DNA of 35,887 nt from Ophiosphaerella korrae (taxonomy: Eukaryota > Ascomycota > Dothideomycetes > Pleosporales > Phaeosphaeriaceae), in the NCBI GenBank assembly GCA_028456385.1, contig JALNQF010000392.1, positions 1 through 35,887 on the forward strand, read 5' to 3'. The notes below the pieces were generated by a model. That model was not told where the DNA came from, made no database searches, and saw only the letters and a program-made list of their open reading frames with translations. The position numbers and the translations under genes were made by a program. Shown in pieces: positions 1 to 11,233 of this stretch (position 1 is the stretch's first letter; every line of letters starts with the position of its first letter).

Positions 1-2640
1 AGTAGATAAAGAGGGCTAGTACTTAGCTAATAAGAAGGTCTAAAAGATAATTAAATAGCTAGCCTATAGATCTCTAAAGAAAGTCTAAATATTTATTAGC
101 CTTTGCGTATACTATAGAATCTAGATTAAAGGTTTTACTAAGATAGCGACACTACTATTTAAGCTACTAAGGAAGAATAAAGAATTTAAATAGAGTTAAG
201 AAGCTTCTCTTACTATAGATAAATTAAAAACCTAACTAACTAGTATACTAGTATTAGTCTCTATAGACTATAGCGAGCCTATTAGACTAATTATTATATT
301 AGTTAATAGAAGTAAAAAGGGTTAGGGCGTAGTACTCTAGTAAGAAAACCTAAAGGGCTATTAGAACGTAGTACGCTATAAATTAGGAGTATAGTTACTT
401 TTAGAGTGTAACTAAGATTCTAGGAAATATAAGTATAAAGCTATACTACTAGTACTTAAGAAATTCTACCTATAGATCTATAGAGTTTATTTTATAGTAG
501 AAATAGATACCTATATACTTATAGATTAACTTAATTAAAGCGCTAGCGACTTCCTAGGAGCTCTAATTACAAGATAGCTTACTTTTCTAAATATATAGGA
601 ATTTAATATAAAGTACGTAGCTAGGAAAAAGAACGTAGTAGTAGATACTCTCTTAAGGTAACTAGAGCTACTAGGATAGTAGTTACTAAAAGAGCCTAAA
701 GAAGACGTAAAAGAATTTATAGACTACTATCTAGGGTCTATAACTCTTATCTTACTATAGATAAGCCTTTAGGACCTAGAATTTATATACTTAAAGATAG
801 AAATAGACCTAAGCGTACTAGATACTCTAGAAACGCCTTTTCTACGTAATATTACAAAATAGCTAGTAACGCTATAAACTCTAGCTAGAATAAGTAGAAT
901 AGATACCTAAAAGCTCTATAAAAATATATAAAAGTATAAGGTTATATAAGGACTCTTATAAGCTAAAAGCTCTAAATAGTACTTACTAAAAAGAGTAGTA
1001 GATAAGAAAAAAGAGTAGCTAGAGATTCTAAAAGTACTATATAATAAAAGTAGATACTAAGGCTAAGAAGGAATATAGTAAAAGATCTAAACGTAATATT
1101 TCTAGCTAAATATATTTAAAGATATAGAAACCTACGTAAAATCTTACTAGGAATATTAATTTTATTTACCTTAGATAGTAGAGGAAGAGCTATACCTAAA
1201 TTAGGGACCTAAGGTCCTATAAGGATAGATTACACTAGATATAGTTTATATACCTAATAGTAAAGAAGGTAAGAGATATATAATTATATATTAAAACCTT
1301 ATAAGTTTATATATAGAGGCTAAAGCTCTTAGAGTTAATATATTAGAAGCTATTATAAAGTTCCTAAAACAAGATATATTCTTAAGATAGGAAGTACTAT
1401 TTAAAATAATAGTAGATAGAGGACTAGAAAATAAAGGACTAGTCGCTAACTTTACTTACTTATATAGTACCTAAAGGGTTATTAGAAGTACTTATTACCT
1501 TTAAAGCTAAAGAATAATTAAAAGAGGCTATAAAGAGTTAGTAGCTACTCTCTAAAAGATTAAAGGTAATTAAGTAGATAATCTACTCTACGCGCTATAA
1601 GTAGATAGGGTTATAGTAAAATATAGTACTAAAGAGACACTAATATACCTTATATATAGCTAGGAACAAGTCTTACTTATTAAATTCTACGTTCCTATAT
1701 AGTAAACCCTTTTATAGTTAGAAGTTTATAATACTACTACGCTCTTAGTATTATAAGCCTAGTAGTTTAATAAACGTAATAATAGACTCTAAGAAGCTAT
1801 AGATTATATAATTAGGCTAAGAGAAGAAAGTAAAGAATAGTTTAATACGAAAAGGATATTACGTATAAAAGATATACTTAAAGGAATATTAGTACTTATC
1901 TAAGACTTATTTAGTAACTAGAATAAATCTAGATAGTAGAAACTCTAACCTTAGTAGAAGGGCCCTTATTAAGTTGTCTAGTTATATCCCTCTAGATAGT
2001 ACTAGCTTACTAACCTAGATAGTACAAAGTTTAGAAACTATACTCTAGGAGTAAGAGTAGTAGAATTCTACTAGTAAAGCTAGTAAGAACTAATAGATAT
2101 CTTAGAAAATTTAGAGCTAAAAGCTAAAGATTTTATAGTTAGACAAAAGGAAGAGTAAGCCTTACCTAATACTAAGGAGTAACCTAAAGGAGTATTAGAC
2201 AAACTAGTACTAATAGAGCTAGTATTTAGAAGGTAAAGTAGGCGAGTATAAGAATAATATAGATAGGACTTACTATTACTAGTATAAACTTATTAGCTAT
2301 AATTAGTTTAAATCCTAGTACAAAAGCCTAAATTTAATCTAGCTAACTTTAAATTCTTTATATAAAAGGAACCTAATAAAGAGATTAATCTTAGTTAAGG
2401 ATTAGCTAAAAATTTTAAATAGAAGAGGGAACAAGTAGGTATTATAAGTAAATAGGAGAATTAGTAATAAGAGGAAAAAAACTTAGTTAATTTTCTCTAA
2501 AAATAAACAACTAAAGAGGCCTTAGTACTTAGATACTAAGAAGAAAAACTCTATATTACTTATTATTACTAATTACTATCCTTAGAACTAGAAGAAGAAG
2601 CTTAAGTAGCAAGAAGACTTCTAAGACTAAACCTAGGTAG
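1..2640 (+). pseudogene. pol: Gypsy-1 pol remnant: RT end, RNase H, integrase
   Basis: One frame reads as Gypsy pol through many TAA/TAG stops that sit at expected Gln/Trp positions. The first 200 bases give the RT thumb/connection (YYRI.IKGFTKIATLLFKLLRK is recognisable in parts). RNase H follows at about 235-690, with LTSILVLVSIDYSEP and a VNRSKKG.GVVL segment where families have a V-D/A-S-G-A-V-L motif, and ends near DTLS. The HHCC zinc finger lies at about 1020-1160. The integrase core at about 1200-1690 shows D.VY, a DRGLENKGLV segment (usual DxGxEF/N) and Y-L-x-A/S-x-x-IIKRGYKE in place of the usual YHPQ..G..ERGH. A GPY-like module begins at about 1965 (KGPY.VV.LYPSR). The frame fades out near 2640. 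It was a polyprotein making and integrating element cDNA; it is dead now. Confidence 0.85.
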
Positions 2641-5571
2641 CTAAAGGTAAATACTACTTAGATAACAAGTATAATAGTAATCCTAATTCTAAAGCTAAAG
2701 ATCTTAAAGTAAAAGGCTAAGAGAATACTAAAGAAGTAGAAGAGGTATAGAAATAGGAGACTAAAGGCCTTTAGAAAGAGAAGTAGAAGAGCTTAAACCT
2801 ATTATATTAAATTAAGAATAGACTAGAGTAGGAATACTACTACTAGAAAGTAGAGCGCAAAGAGGAGAGGTTAAAAGAGTAGCTAGATAGTAGCTAGAAG
2901 TAAGAGTAAGAGTAGTAAGAGACTTAATAGAGTATTTATAAGTATATCCTAAACTCTTATTAAGACTTAGGCAACCTATATCTAACTCTAGGTTAGTAAG
3001 GTAAGAAAAGCGTAAAGGCGTACCTTATAAAGCCTAAGAGGCTAGTAGTTAATAGAGAGAATTTAGAGTAGTATAAAAGCTTAAAGGTAAGCTAGAACTA
3101 CTAGAGGAAGCGCTTTAAGAGTGTTTACTAACACTAGAAAGAGATAAAAGGTAAGAAGAACTAGAGAGAACCTAATAAACAAGGGCCTTATCTACTATAG
3201 AGAAAATAGTAGGTAAAGAATTATTAGACTTACTCTTAAGTATAGTACAACCTTAGAGACGCTAGCTATAAGCTTACTAGCGAAAAGGATTATTAGTAGA
3301 GCTATAAAGATAGCTAGAAGTTTTAGAGTTATTATCTTTAGGCTTATCTATACTACGTACTACTAGGCGAGCCTTAAGCTTATAAGGACGTACTAGCTTA
3401 CTAGGCGTTATAAGAGGACGCCTATAGGCTACTTAATAACTTAGGGAAATATTTTAGTAAATAAGATACTAAATATTAGCTACTATAGTATTACGCGTAA
3501 AGGGCGTAGTAATAAAGTAGCTAGAAGACTAAGTAGCTATAGGAATAAAAGTATTAGCGTAAGTATACTCTTACTTAAAGAGCTTAGTAATATAGTAGTA
3601 ACTCTTAGTAAAACCCTTAACCTAAGAAAGTACTTACTTACGTTTAGCTACTAGACTACTAAAAACGCGTTAGCTAAGCTCTAAAGAACTATTAGGACAA
3701 GATTAAGTAAAAAGAAAAATAGAGTTAAAGACTTACTTAACTTACAATTATAGCCCTAAATATAATAATAAATATAGGAGCTATTAAGGTAGATAATACT
3801 TTTATTATTAAAGAAAATAGAGTATCTAACACTACTATAAATATAGGTAGTATAGCTATAATTACCTTCTTCTTTAGAACTACAAGCTATAGCCCTATTA
3901 GAGCCTAGTAGTAGTAGCCCTAGTAGTAAGGCCCTATAAGAGCTAATAGTCTTCTAAGTATACTAACTTACGTAGACTATAGCTTTATAATAGGCCTATA
4001 TCTCTTAAGGATTATTAATTAAAGAAGGATCTTATAAGTGCGTAGCCTAAGTAGCTAAAGAGTTCTAAGTAAGTATCTCTTAACTCTTATAATAGCGTAC
4101 CTAATAGTATAGCTAGTAAAAAAGAGACTAAGAGCTATTAGAAGTATAGAAGAGGCTATTAGGGTTATAAGAATAAATATTGTAGAGACTATTCTACTAG
4201 TAAGCTCTATTCTTACGCTTATTATAGTAAGTATATATAAACTCTTAGATAAAAGAAAAAAGCTAGCTAAAGTTACACTCTTTAAAGATATTAAGAGCTT
4301 AGTTAAAAAGGTTATAAAGTAAGTTAAGTAAGAGAGAGTAGTTAAAGAAATAAGTAATAACTAAGAGAAAAGCGTAGTTAGTAAGACCTAAGAGCCTATA
4401 AGTAAGAAGGATAAATACTTACTCTTATACTAGAAACAATATATTATAGAAATAGAGTAAGAAGCCCTACTCTTAGTTTAATAGTAACCTAAGGGTAGTC
4501 TACTTAGGTTATAAAGTAGCTAAGAAAGATTATTACTACTATAGTTACTCTAGCTAAGCTAGCTAGCTATATAGAACTTAGGTTAGAAGTTAAAAGTAGC
4601 TATAATAATTAAAGTAGAAAGTAAACAAGAGAATAGAGCTAAGAAACTAGTAAGAGAGTATAGAGTAGCTAAGATAAGCCTAAAGAAAAGAAGAAGAAAA
4701 TAGAATAAAAAATAGAGAGATAAAGTTTAAGTACGCCTTTAGAGAGTATTTATAACTTTACTAAAAATTACAAGAGTAAATAACTATAAGAGCCTAACTA
4801 CTAGTAAAGACGTTTAAATATAGAGCCTAAGGGCCCTATACTAGCTTAACTAACAAATATATATATATAAGAAAAGAGCTAGCTATTAAAAATTAATAAG
4901 TAAGAAAAGAATTTAGTAAGTAAAGACGCGTTAAGTAAAAGAACTATTATAAAAAGGTAAAAACTACTATAGTATGTAAAACGTGCGTAAAAAGAAATAG
5001 TAAGAAAATAGGTAGCTACTACTATAAGCTATATAACACGTCTATATAAAAATTTTATTAAATAACCTAGAAACTACGTAAATACTCTATAAACGACTCC
5101 TTAGATATTAGATCTAGAGCTCTTAGGAGAAAGGTATTATAAGTAGAAGATAAAAGTAGTATCTTTAAAGTCCTAAGCTATAGACGCTCTAAAATAAAAA
5201 CAATAGCTAATATAGAGAAATAGAGGTAGCGTAACTCGAGCTTTATATTAGGTAACAGCGCTAATAAGGCTAGCGTTCCTCTAGAGTAGGCCTAGGTAAG
5301 TTGTAGCTATAGCTAGAGTTAGATTAGTAGTTCGCAGACAATATATAGTAATTAATACCTAAAGGGCTATAAGTTATTTAAGAAGAAGAAAGCTCTTAGG
5401 GACTTAATATCTTTATTCTCTTTTATCGATATTAATATTTTAGCTAAAAGGCCTAAGTTGCTCTCTAACTATATATATAGTCGGCGCTAGATACTAGACT
5501 ATTTATAGGGTAAGGCTAAATTGCGAATCTAAATTATTTTAGATCTAATAGTTTAAGTACCTTGTAGCTAA
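2641..5571 (+). other. Gypsy-1 3' region of unknown content between integrase and LTR
   Basis: About 2.9 kb separates the end of integrase from the LTR, far more than the usual Gypsy 3' UTR. From about 2655 to 3480 a + frame, different from pol, can be followed with only RIP-type stops. Its product would be rich in Lys, Glu, Gln and Tyr with coiled-coil-like runs (KVERKEERLKE, EKDY..SYKDS.KF). Another + frame at about 4440-4960 is similarly basic and Glu/Gln rich (KEEENRIKNREIKFKYAF). I recognise no domain. It may be an extra ORF of the element, captured sequence, or an old insertion. Bases 5330-5570 look less RIP-mutated than the surroundings. No tRNA, host gene or second element is visible here. 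Confidence 0.5.
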
Positions 5572-5589
5572 CAAAATAGAAAAGAGGTT
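5572..5589 (+). other. Probable polypurine tract of Gypsy-1
   Basis: A purine-rich run (aaaatagaaaagagg) lies directly upstream of the proposed LTR start at 5590. This is where the plus-strand primer of a + oriented LTR element should be. The call depends on the LTR start being correct. Confidence 0.5.
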
Positions 5590-5954
5590 TGTAGGTTAAG
5601 GTAAGTTTTACCTTCTCTTTAAGCTAGAGGCTCTTAATTAAGTATAGTAGCTTAATAGGACTAAGCTCTATATAAAAAGAAAAGTATATAGTAGAGTATT
5701 ATAAAGAAAGAAATAGTAAAAAGGGGGTAGGTAGTTACTAAAGAAACACGAGTACTAAGGGCTTATAAAGAGGTAAACTATTAAAAAGGAGAGGAAAGAG
5801 AAGAGAGAGTAGCTAATAGGCCTTTAGGTTATAGGATATAACCTATAAGAGGGCAAATAATGTTTAGAGTTAGTTTAGCTAATAAAGTTTAAGATCCCTA
5901 AGACTAATAAGCCCTTAGGCCCTAAATCTATATTAGGTATATAACCCTACAACA
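5590..5954 (+). repeat. Gypsy-1 3' LTR
   Basis: Bases from about 5594 to 5954 match the reverse complement of 35529-35887 almost throughout, with differences mostly C/T or G/A. The homology stops exactly at ccctacaaca on the left copy and at its RIP-altered form (RC of tattataagg) on the right copy, giving a canonical CA end. The start is set at tgtaggtt after the purine run, so the LTR is about 365 bp. The 3' boundary is firm; the 5' boundary is inferred because the right copy leaves the window. Confidence 0.75.
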
Positions 5955-6833
5955 CTAGTATAGATTATAATTACTATTACGCTTATATAGAGGCTAAATA
6001 TTAGCTATACTTTAACTACCTATAGTAAAAAATTACTAAGTATTATATTTAGCTACGTTATACGTATAATATAGATAAAAAGAGCTTCTTAATTAGAATT
6101 ACTAGTTATTTAAAATAAGTCTTTAGTAAATAAATATAAGAGTAAAAGGAGGTTATAGTAAGCTTCTAAGATAGCTCTTATAAGTAGATTACTCTCTTAG
6201 TATACGTATACGCTAATAGGTTAGCGTTACTACTAAGCCTTATCTATTAGTTAAATTCTAGATTAATATAATTTAGCTAAGTTAAAGATATTAAAGTAGT
6301 AAAATACTTAGTATATATTATCTTATTACTATTAAGCTAGATAAATAATAATATAGGCTTTACCTAGCTTAAATAAGTTTTTAATTATTATACTAAGGTA
6401 AAAGCTTAATAACCTTACAAGCTACTTATCTTTAATATCTATAGATCTTATATTACTATAGATTTTATTAAGTACTATAACTAAAATAAGATAATCTTAG
6501 CTATCTTTCTTTTTTACAAAACCTATACGTTATAGCTACTTAATATATTATTATTTAAGCTTCTTTTAACTATATACTTAACTAAGCTCTTAGCTTACCT
6601 TTATAAAAGTTATAGACAACTCTAAATTATAATAAGTAACCTCTTTTCTATTTTTTAGAAGGCCTAAATAAATTCTTTTAAAAGAAATTTAATACTTAAG
6701 TATTTTAAAGTAATAAGTATATTACCTATTAACTCTATTATATTACTTATAAAGTTAACTTTACGTAAAATAGCTCTAGGAAGTATAGTACCTAGTTAAT
6801 TAAAAAGAAAGTAAATAGTAAATAGAGAGCTAC
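5955..6833 (+). pseudogene. pogo/Fot1-like DDE transposase, first part
   Basis: Read through RIP stops, one + frame gives the catalytic half of a pogo/Fot1-type (Tc1/mariner superfamily) transposase. Landmarks are NIDKKSFLIR at about 6069 (first Asp region, usually NFDE.GF..G), KLLIFNIYRSYIT at about 6418 (family LL.DGH.SH, the second Asp now Asn), and a P-H-like FLFYKTYTL.LLNIL at about 6507 (family PPHSTH.LQPLDV, third acidic residue again Asn). The N-terminal helix-turn-helix and CENP-B-like DNA-binding half is missing, cut at 5955 by the Gypsy-1 LTR. The 3' side is cut at 6834 by the Copia-D LTR and resumes at 20978. It would have excised and inserted a DNA transposon at TA; it is now inactive. 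It is the oldest recognisable layer on this side. Confidence 0.8.
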
Positions 6834-7050
6834 TATAAGATTATAAGCCTAGAAATAAATAAGAGATAATTATTAATTTTAAGTAACTATAAAAGAGATA
6901 GTTTATATATCTACGTAAAATTACTAGATCTTTTAGTTCTTTTTATTCTATTTAGGTTCTACACATATCTAATCTTAGCTCTAGTTATAGAGCTTTGTAT
7001 TTTACTAAAGATTTTTAATCCCTTGTAAAGATTATTAATTTCTTATAATA
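6834..7050 (-). repeat. Copia-D 3' LTR (minus orientation)
   Basis: This copy matches 20761-20977 over its full length, starting tataagattataag (tgtaag in the partner) and ending ttcttataata on +. Both copies are 217 bp with TG..CA-type ends altered by RIP. On -, the bases just before the LTR read accttgaaggta, a short purine-rich stretch that could be the polypurine tract, so the 3' end of the element looks intact. Confidence 0.85.
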
Positions 7051-7269
7051 TACCTTCAAGGTAAGCTATAATCGTAGTTTACCTATAATTTAAGTAATCT
7101 TGTATTTAGTAGTTATATATTTTTGTTAGGTAAAAAGGCCTATAGTTGTATATATATATACCTAATTAATCCTAGTAAGGTAGCTCTACTTTTCTAGTAC
7201 TTATACTACCTTTTACTTACTAAGATAGCTATAAGTATCTAACTTCTTAAGTTAATCCCTCTTTCTATA

Positions 7270-9118
7270 CTTACTCTATTATTATATACTAACTAACTAC
7301 TTATAAAACTTTAGAAATATTAACTCTATATACCTAACTAATATTACTAACTATAAGCGAGCTAAGAGTACTTGTTTAGCTAAGAAATTAATTATTAAGC
7401 AAGCTTAGAGTAATAAAGGTAATAATAGTAATTTAGAGTCTATATCTAAGCTATTAGCTAATAATTGTAATAAGGTTAAAGAAAGTAAGTCTACTTCTAG
7501 TACCTTAAGTAATAAAGTAATTAAGGATTCTATAAAGATTATTCTTAAAGCTCTTCTTAGGCTTAATAAGTATAATCTCTTATTACTAATTAGTTATTAC
7601 TTTAGAGACAAATTCTATAAGGCTTCTAATTAGATACGTAAAGCTTACTATAAAAATCCTAGATCTTATATTAGTACTTATAGGGCGCTTTATACTTATT
7701 ACTATAATTCTAATAGAAAGCTTATTTATATTCTTAGTAAGAGCCTTTATTACCTAAGATTATTTTTTAAGCTAACTATTTTCTAGAGGAGGCGCGTACT
7801 TATATAGGTCTTTTAGCCCTTCTTAAGTCTAGTACTATTCTATCTCCTAAGATTAAAATACCTTAGGCTTCCTATAGTACTCTAAAGATTACTCTAGTAA
7901 TACCTAAGATTATAAGTAAGATACCTAAAATTATAACTATAACGCTTAGGATTATAACTCTTAAGTAATTATTAGTTACTAGTACTCCTATTCCTACTAC
8001 TACTTTAATTCTAAGCTCTTTTATTACTAAGTATTAGTACGCTATAAAGGATTTATTTACTAAGCGTACTAATAAGTATAGTACTATTCTTATAAACTAG
8101 TATAATTACTTACTATTTAATTAGTTTAAAAAGAATTAGGTACTTTATAAGTAATTTCTAGATAGAAACGCTCTATATAAGTATTAGCGTATTATATCTA
8201 CTAGATTACTATATAGTTTTCTAAGTAGATTAGTAAGTAAAACTTCTACTCCTATTCTTTAAAATTCTAGTAGTTTAACTTAAGCTTAGATCTAAAGTCT
8301 TCTTAGTATTATAATAAAGAACGTAGCTAATATAGTAGAGTTAAAATGTTTAATAAGTGCTAAAGTACCTTTAGTAGAAGTAGAAGAGCTAAAAATAGTC
8401 TCTAAGATATGTACTTATAAGGCTATTAGAAAGTTAAAAATTAAAGCTAATACTACTCCTATTACTTTACGCTATACTACTTACTCTTAAGCTATAATTA
8501 ATTATAGTAAGGATTCTAATAATAATATTAATAGATTAGATAGTAATTCTACCCCTATAACCTACTATTGCGGAGATCCTAGTATTTAGTGCGTAAATAC
8601 CTACTATTAGTATATTAAGAGTATAGTAGCTAATAAGAGCTTTAGTAATTGTTTTAATAATACTAATCCTAGTAATTACTACTAGAAGTATACTTCTAGT
8701 TATAGCTACTATATTATTCTAGAGTAGTTATTATATACTACTAAGATTATTATAGATTATACTTCTAAGAGAAAGAAAGTACTTACTACTAGTAAGAAAG
8801 ATTATAAAATTTTTATACCTCTCTTAAAAGCTCTTAAATTAATTAATTTTCTTTTCTAGTTCTTTATTTAAGAGTCTCTATTAACTACTAATAAGTATAA
8901 GCTAGGTTCTAAGAAAACTTCTTCTTCTAAAAAGTATACTTGTATTAGTAGATCTTTTAATTCTAAGGATCTTAACTTTATATCTTTTATAGCTAAGAGC
9001 TATACTATATAGAAGAATATAAAGTAATCTCTTATTTAGTAGTACGCTTCTTTAAGTAATTAAGTAGTTAGTAAGTATAATACCTAGGGTTTTGTAATTT
9101 AATTACGCCCTTTTTAAG
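7270..9118 (+). pseudogene. Unidentified ORF remnant in Copia-D, probably antisense to it
   Basis: Between the end of Copia-D pol and its 3' LTR lies about 2.1 kb not needed for a Copia element. On + it can be followed as an ORF in two frames joined near 7780. The first part is Lys/Ser/Asn-rich (YKRAKSTCLAKK, NPRSYISTYRALYTYYYN). The second is Thr/Pro/Ser-rich (TSTPIPTTTLIL, KSSTILSPKIK), then has a small Cys cluster (CGDPSI.CVNTYY) near 8570 and a basic end (TSKRKKVLTTSKKDYK). Stops are mostly TAA/TAG at plausible Gln/Trp positions. A - frame over the same bases is nearly as open but implausibly Leu/Ile/Val-rich, so + is favoured, not proven. No family recognised. It could be an additional antisense ORF of the element or a captured or inserted fragment. 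Confidence 0.45.
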
Positions 9119-9169
9119 TCTAATATTAGAATTAAGACTACTCTAACTAATAATTATTATATTTTATAA

Positions 9170-10412
9170 TTAAATAACTTATTTCTTTTTTAATTAAGCT
9201 AGTTTATAAATCGTTTAAATTAAGCTAGCTTATAAATCCTTTAAATTACTATTTTATTAGATTCTTTATAAGACTATTAGCTAGTATCTTATTTATAAGA
9301 AAGTAAGCTATCTTAAAAGATCTTTTTATATACTCTTACTAGAGCTATATATTCTATATATTAATATAGCGCAATTAAGTTATAATCCTTTTGTTTTTAC
9401 TTATTACTATCTTAATCGTCTACTAATTATTATAATAGATTCTCTAAGTAGCTTTAAGTATAAGAGTAAGTTTATTAAAGAATTATTTTAGAGCTATTAT
9501 TTCTTTACTTACGTACTTAAAAGCTATTAGCTTAGCTTCTATAGTTAACGTTATTACTATTAACTATCTTGCTAATTTCTATATAATTACTCTACTAAAG
9601 AGTTTAATTACGTATTTATATATTAATCTTCTTATCTTACTATTATCTATAAAGGATACGTTGTTATAGATTATAAGTTCTACTCTTTTCTACCTACTAT
9701 ATAGTATTCCTTTATATCTAATCTAATATAAGTATATAATTACTTATATTATAGCTTTAAAATACGTTAAGCTAAGGTTTATAAAGAATAGAGATAGCTA
9801 TAATACTATAAATACTATATCTAGGCGTAGTATAATTGCTATATAAAGTATTAATCTAATATATTCTTAATATTATTTAATTTCTTATTTTAAAGCTTCT
9901 CTTTAGTTTCTCTCTAGCTCTTTTACTAGAAGTAGTATTTCTAAGAAGATCTTTGTATCTATAAGCTTAAACTTCTTAGTAATCTTATTAATATATTTAT
10001 TATATATAAGCGTAATTGTTCTTTTATCTCTATCTCTAATTACTCTTATATTTAAGAACTATTCTACTACTCCTTTAGATTTAATTTTATAAGCTAAAGT
10101 AATCTTACTTATTATATCTTAAGTAAACTTCTTATAGCTTTTGTAGTAGATCTATAATATATTATCTATATAGAAAAGTAATATAATCTTTTAATCTTTA
10201 CTAAAGAATAGATAGGGCTCTTCTTTTAATAGTATAAGCTCTTTCTTTTTTAGTATTCTTAAGAACTTTTTATACTATAGTAGAGGTAAATCTTTTAATC
10301 TTAATAATACTTATTTAAGCTTTACGTATTTTCCTTCTATATTAAATCTATCTAGTAGCTTATAGAGTACTTTAAGTTAGTTATCTCTATAAGTATATAG
10401 AAAAGTACTAAC
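9170..10412 (-). pseudogene. pol: Copia-D pol, C-terminal part: reverse transcriptase and RNase H
   Basis: Read on - from 10412 downward. The RT segment gives LDRFNIEGKYVKLK, then a ...YKKFLRILKK stretch, with the catalytic box LLFYIDNIL near 10165 (usual YVDD, second Asp now Asn). The connection and RNase H follow: FLNIRVIRDRDKRTI, a LILYIAI.LRLDI.F motif typical of Copia, YNNVSFIDNSK, and EAKLIAFKYVSKE near 9500. The frame ends in LNLNDL near 9200, matching the usual Copia C-terminus. The upstream half of RT continues at 16940; the two halves are separated by the solo LTR of Gypsy-B, and TACGT is duplicated at the break. Confidence 0.85.
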
Positions 10413-10417
10413 TACGT
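10413..10417. repeat. Target-site duplication TACGT, left copy
   Basis: TACGT directly precedes the solo LTR and recurs directly after it at 16940-16944. The pair marks the insertion of a Gypsy-B family element into the Copia-D reverse transcriptase. Confidence 0.85.
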
Positions 10418-10617
10418 TGTAATAGGGTTACCTATTGTTAACTACAAGTAACTACTAGAGTGTTAGTAGATTAGAAAGTAATAATAAAAGTTCGTGTTAT
10501 AATTAGTAATAACTATAAACAATAGTTGATTTATATATATAATATTAAGTATTAGCGTTCTAGGTTAGAGATTAGATTACTAATACTATCTTAATAATAC
10601 ATATTACTATTAACTAT
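10418..10617 (-). repeat. Solo LTR of Gypsy-B family, first part
   Basis: Begins tgtaataggg and aligns with the first part of the LTRs at 22334 and 33967 as written on +, though more diverged than those two are from each other. It runs up to tactat, where Copia-A is inserted, and continues at 16680. No Gypsy internal sequence is attached, and the whole is bounded by TACGT duplications. It is therefore a solo LTR left by LTR-LTR recombination of a full insertion. The orientation, inferred from the coding strand of Gypsy-B, is minus. Confidence 0.8.
10613..10617. repeat. Target-site duplication ACTAT, left copy
   Basis: ACTAT lies directly before the 5' LTR of Copia-A and is repeated at 16675-16679 directly after its 3' LTR. 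It belongs to the interrupted solo LTR. Confidence 0.85.
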
Positions 10618-11089
10618 TATTAGATAAGTTGCACGATTAGATACTCGATACGTAATTAGATGCGCGATTACATATACAATCGCTAAGCTACTAACTCTAC
10701 TATAGCTAAAAGGATTATAGCCTTAACTATTACAAATAAAGGAATTAAATAAAGAATTATATATATAAGGAGATAGACTACGTTAGTATAACTAATATAA
10801 TAAAGAAACTAGCACCTTAATAGAAGGAGTGTTAAGAATCTAGCTCGCTACTATCTTAAGAGACCTAGCTAAGACTACTACATTGTAGATATATAGATAG
10901 AGCGTAGGGCTAGAGATAGATAGTAGAATTAATCTACTTAGTTTATACCTAGTGCTATTAAGTTATAAGTAATTAATCTAAAAAAGGGCTTTTCTAAAAG
11001 CCTTAGTATCCCTCTCTAATAAGGCCCTTATATAGCTATTACAAAAAAGCCTTTTTATTAAACTACTATAACCTCCTTTAAATCTAATA
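10618..11089 (+). repeat. Copia-A 5' LTR
   Basis: Starts tattagataagtt (TG end altered to TA) and ends aatctaata (CA end altered to TA). It matches 16203-16674 over the full 472 bp. The match stops at both ends exactly at the ACTAT duplications or the internal region. Confidence 0.9.
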
Positions 11090-11140
11090 ATTAAGAGTCT
11101 TACTACCTTAACTAAGTTAAGTAAACTAGTATCTACCTAT

Positions 11141-11212
11141 ATTAACTCGAGTATTAACTCGAGTATTAACTTAAGTATTAACTTAAGTATTAACTTAAGT
11201 ATTAAGCTAAGC
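11141..11212. repeat. 12-bp tandem repeat in the Copia-A leader
   Basis: Five units plus a partial sixth. The first two read attaactcgagt and the next three attaacttaagt. Each unit contains an 8-base palindrome (actcgagt or acttaagt). The change TCGA to TTAA alters C on both strands at a CpG, as deamination of methylated CpG would. Lies between the 5' LTR and gag. Confidence 0.9.
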
Positions 11213-11233
11213 ACTATAAAGAGTATTAGCGAA

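Larger units (their letters stand above)
1..5954 (+). mobile_element. Gypsy-1: 3' part of a Ty3/Gypsy LTR retrotransposon
   Basis: The element enters from the left edge, so its 5' LTR, gag, protease and the catalytic part of reverse transcriptase lie outside the window. Present in order are the end of RT, RNase H, the integrase zinc finger, the integrase core, a GPY/F-like module, a long 3' region of unknown content, a polypurine stretch and a 3' LTR. The order RT-RNase H-integrase identifies Ty3/Gypsy (Metaviridae). A second, inverted copy of the LTR closes the window at 35529-35887 and fixes the LTR end. At 5954 the element abuts the middle of a pogo-like transposase, so it probably inserted there and the missing transposase N-terminus should lie left of the window. 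Every reading frame is broken by RIP-type stops. Confidence 0.85.

Noticed and set aside
2655..3720. Minus-strand gene in the Gypsy-1 3' region
   Set aside because: A - frame is partly open but would be nearly all Leu, Ile, Val and Ser, as expected from reading the complement of RIP-mutated coding sequence. The + frames have a more protein-like composition.
9165..9260. Separate repeat element from the direct repeat agctagtttataaatcgtttaaattaagctagcttataaatc
   Set aside because: A local duplication of about 24 bp at the end of Copia-D pol; too small and unsupported by other copies in the window to call an element.
11141..11212. CRISPR-like short repeats
   Set aside because: The units are 12 bp and directly adjacent with no unique spacers, within a retrotransposon leader of a eukaryote. 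They are a simple tandem repeat.
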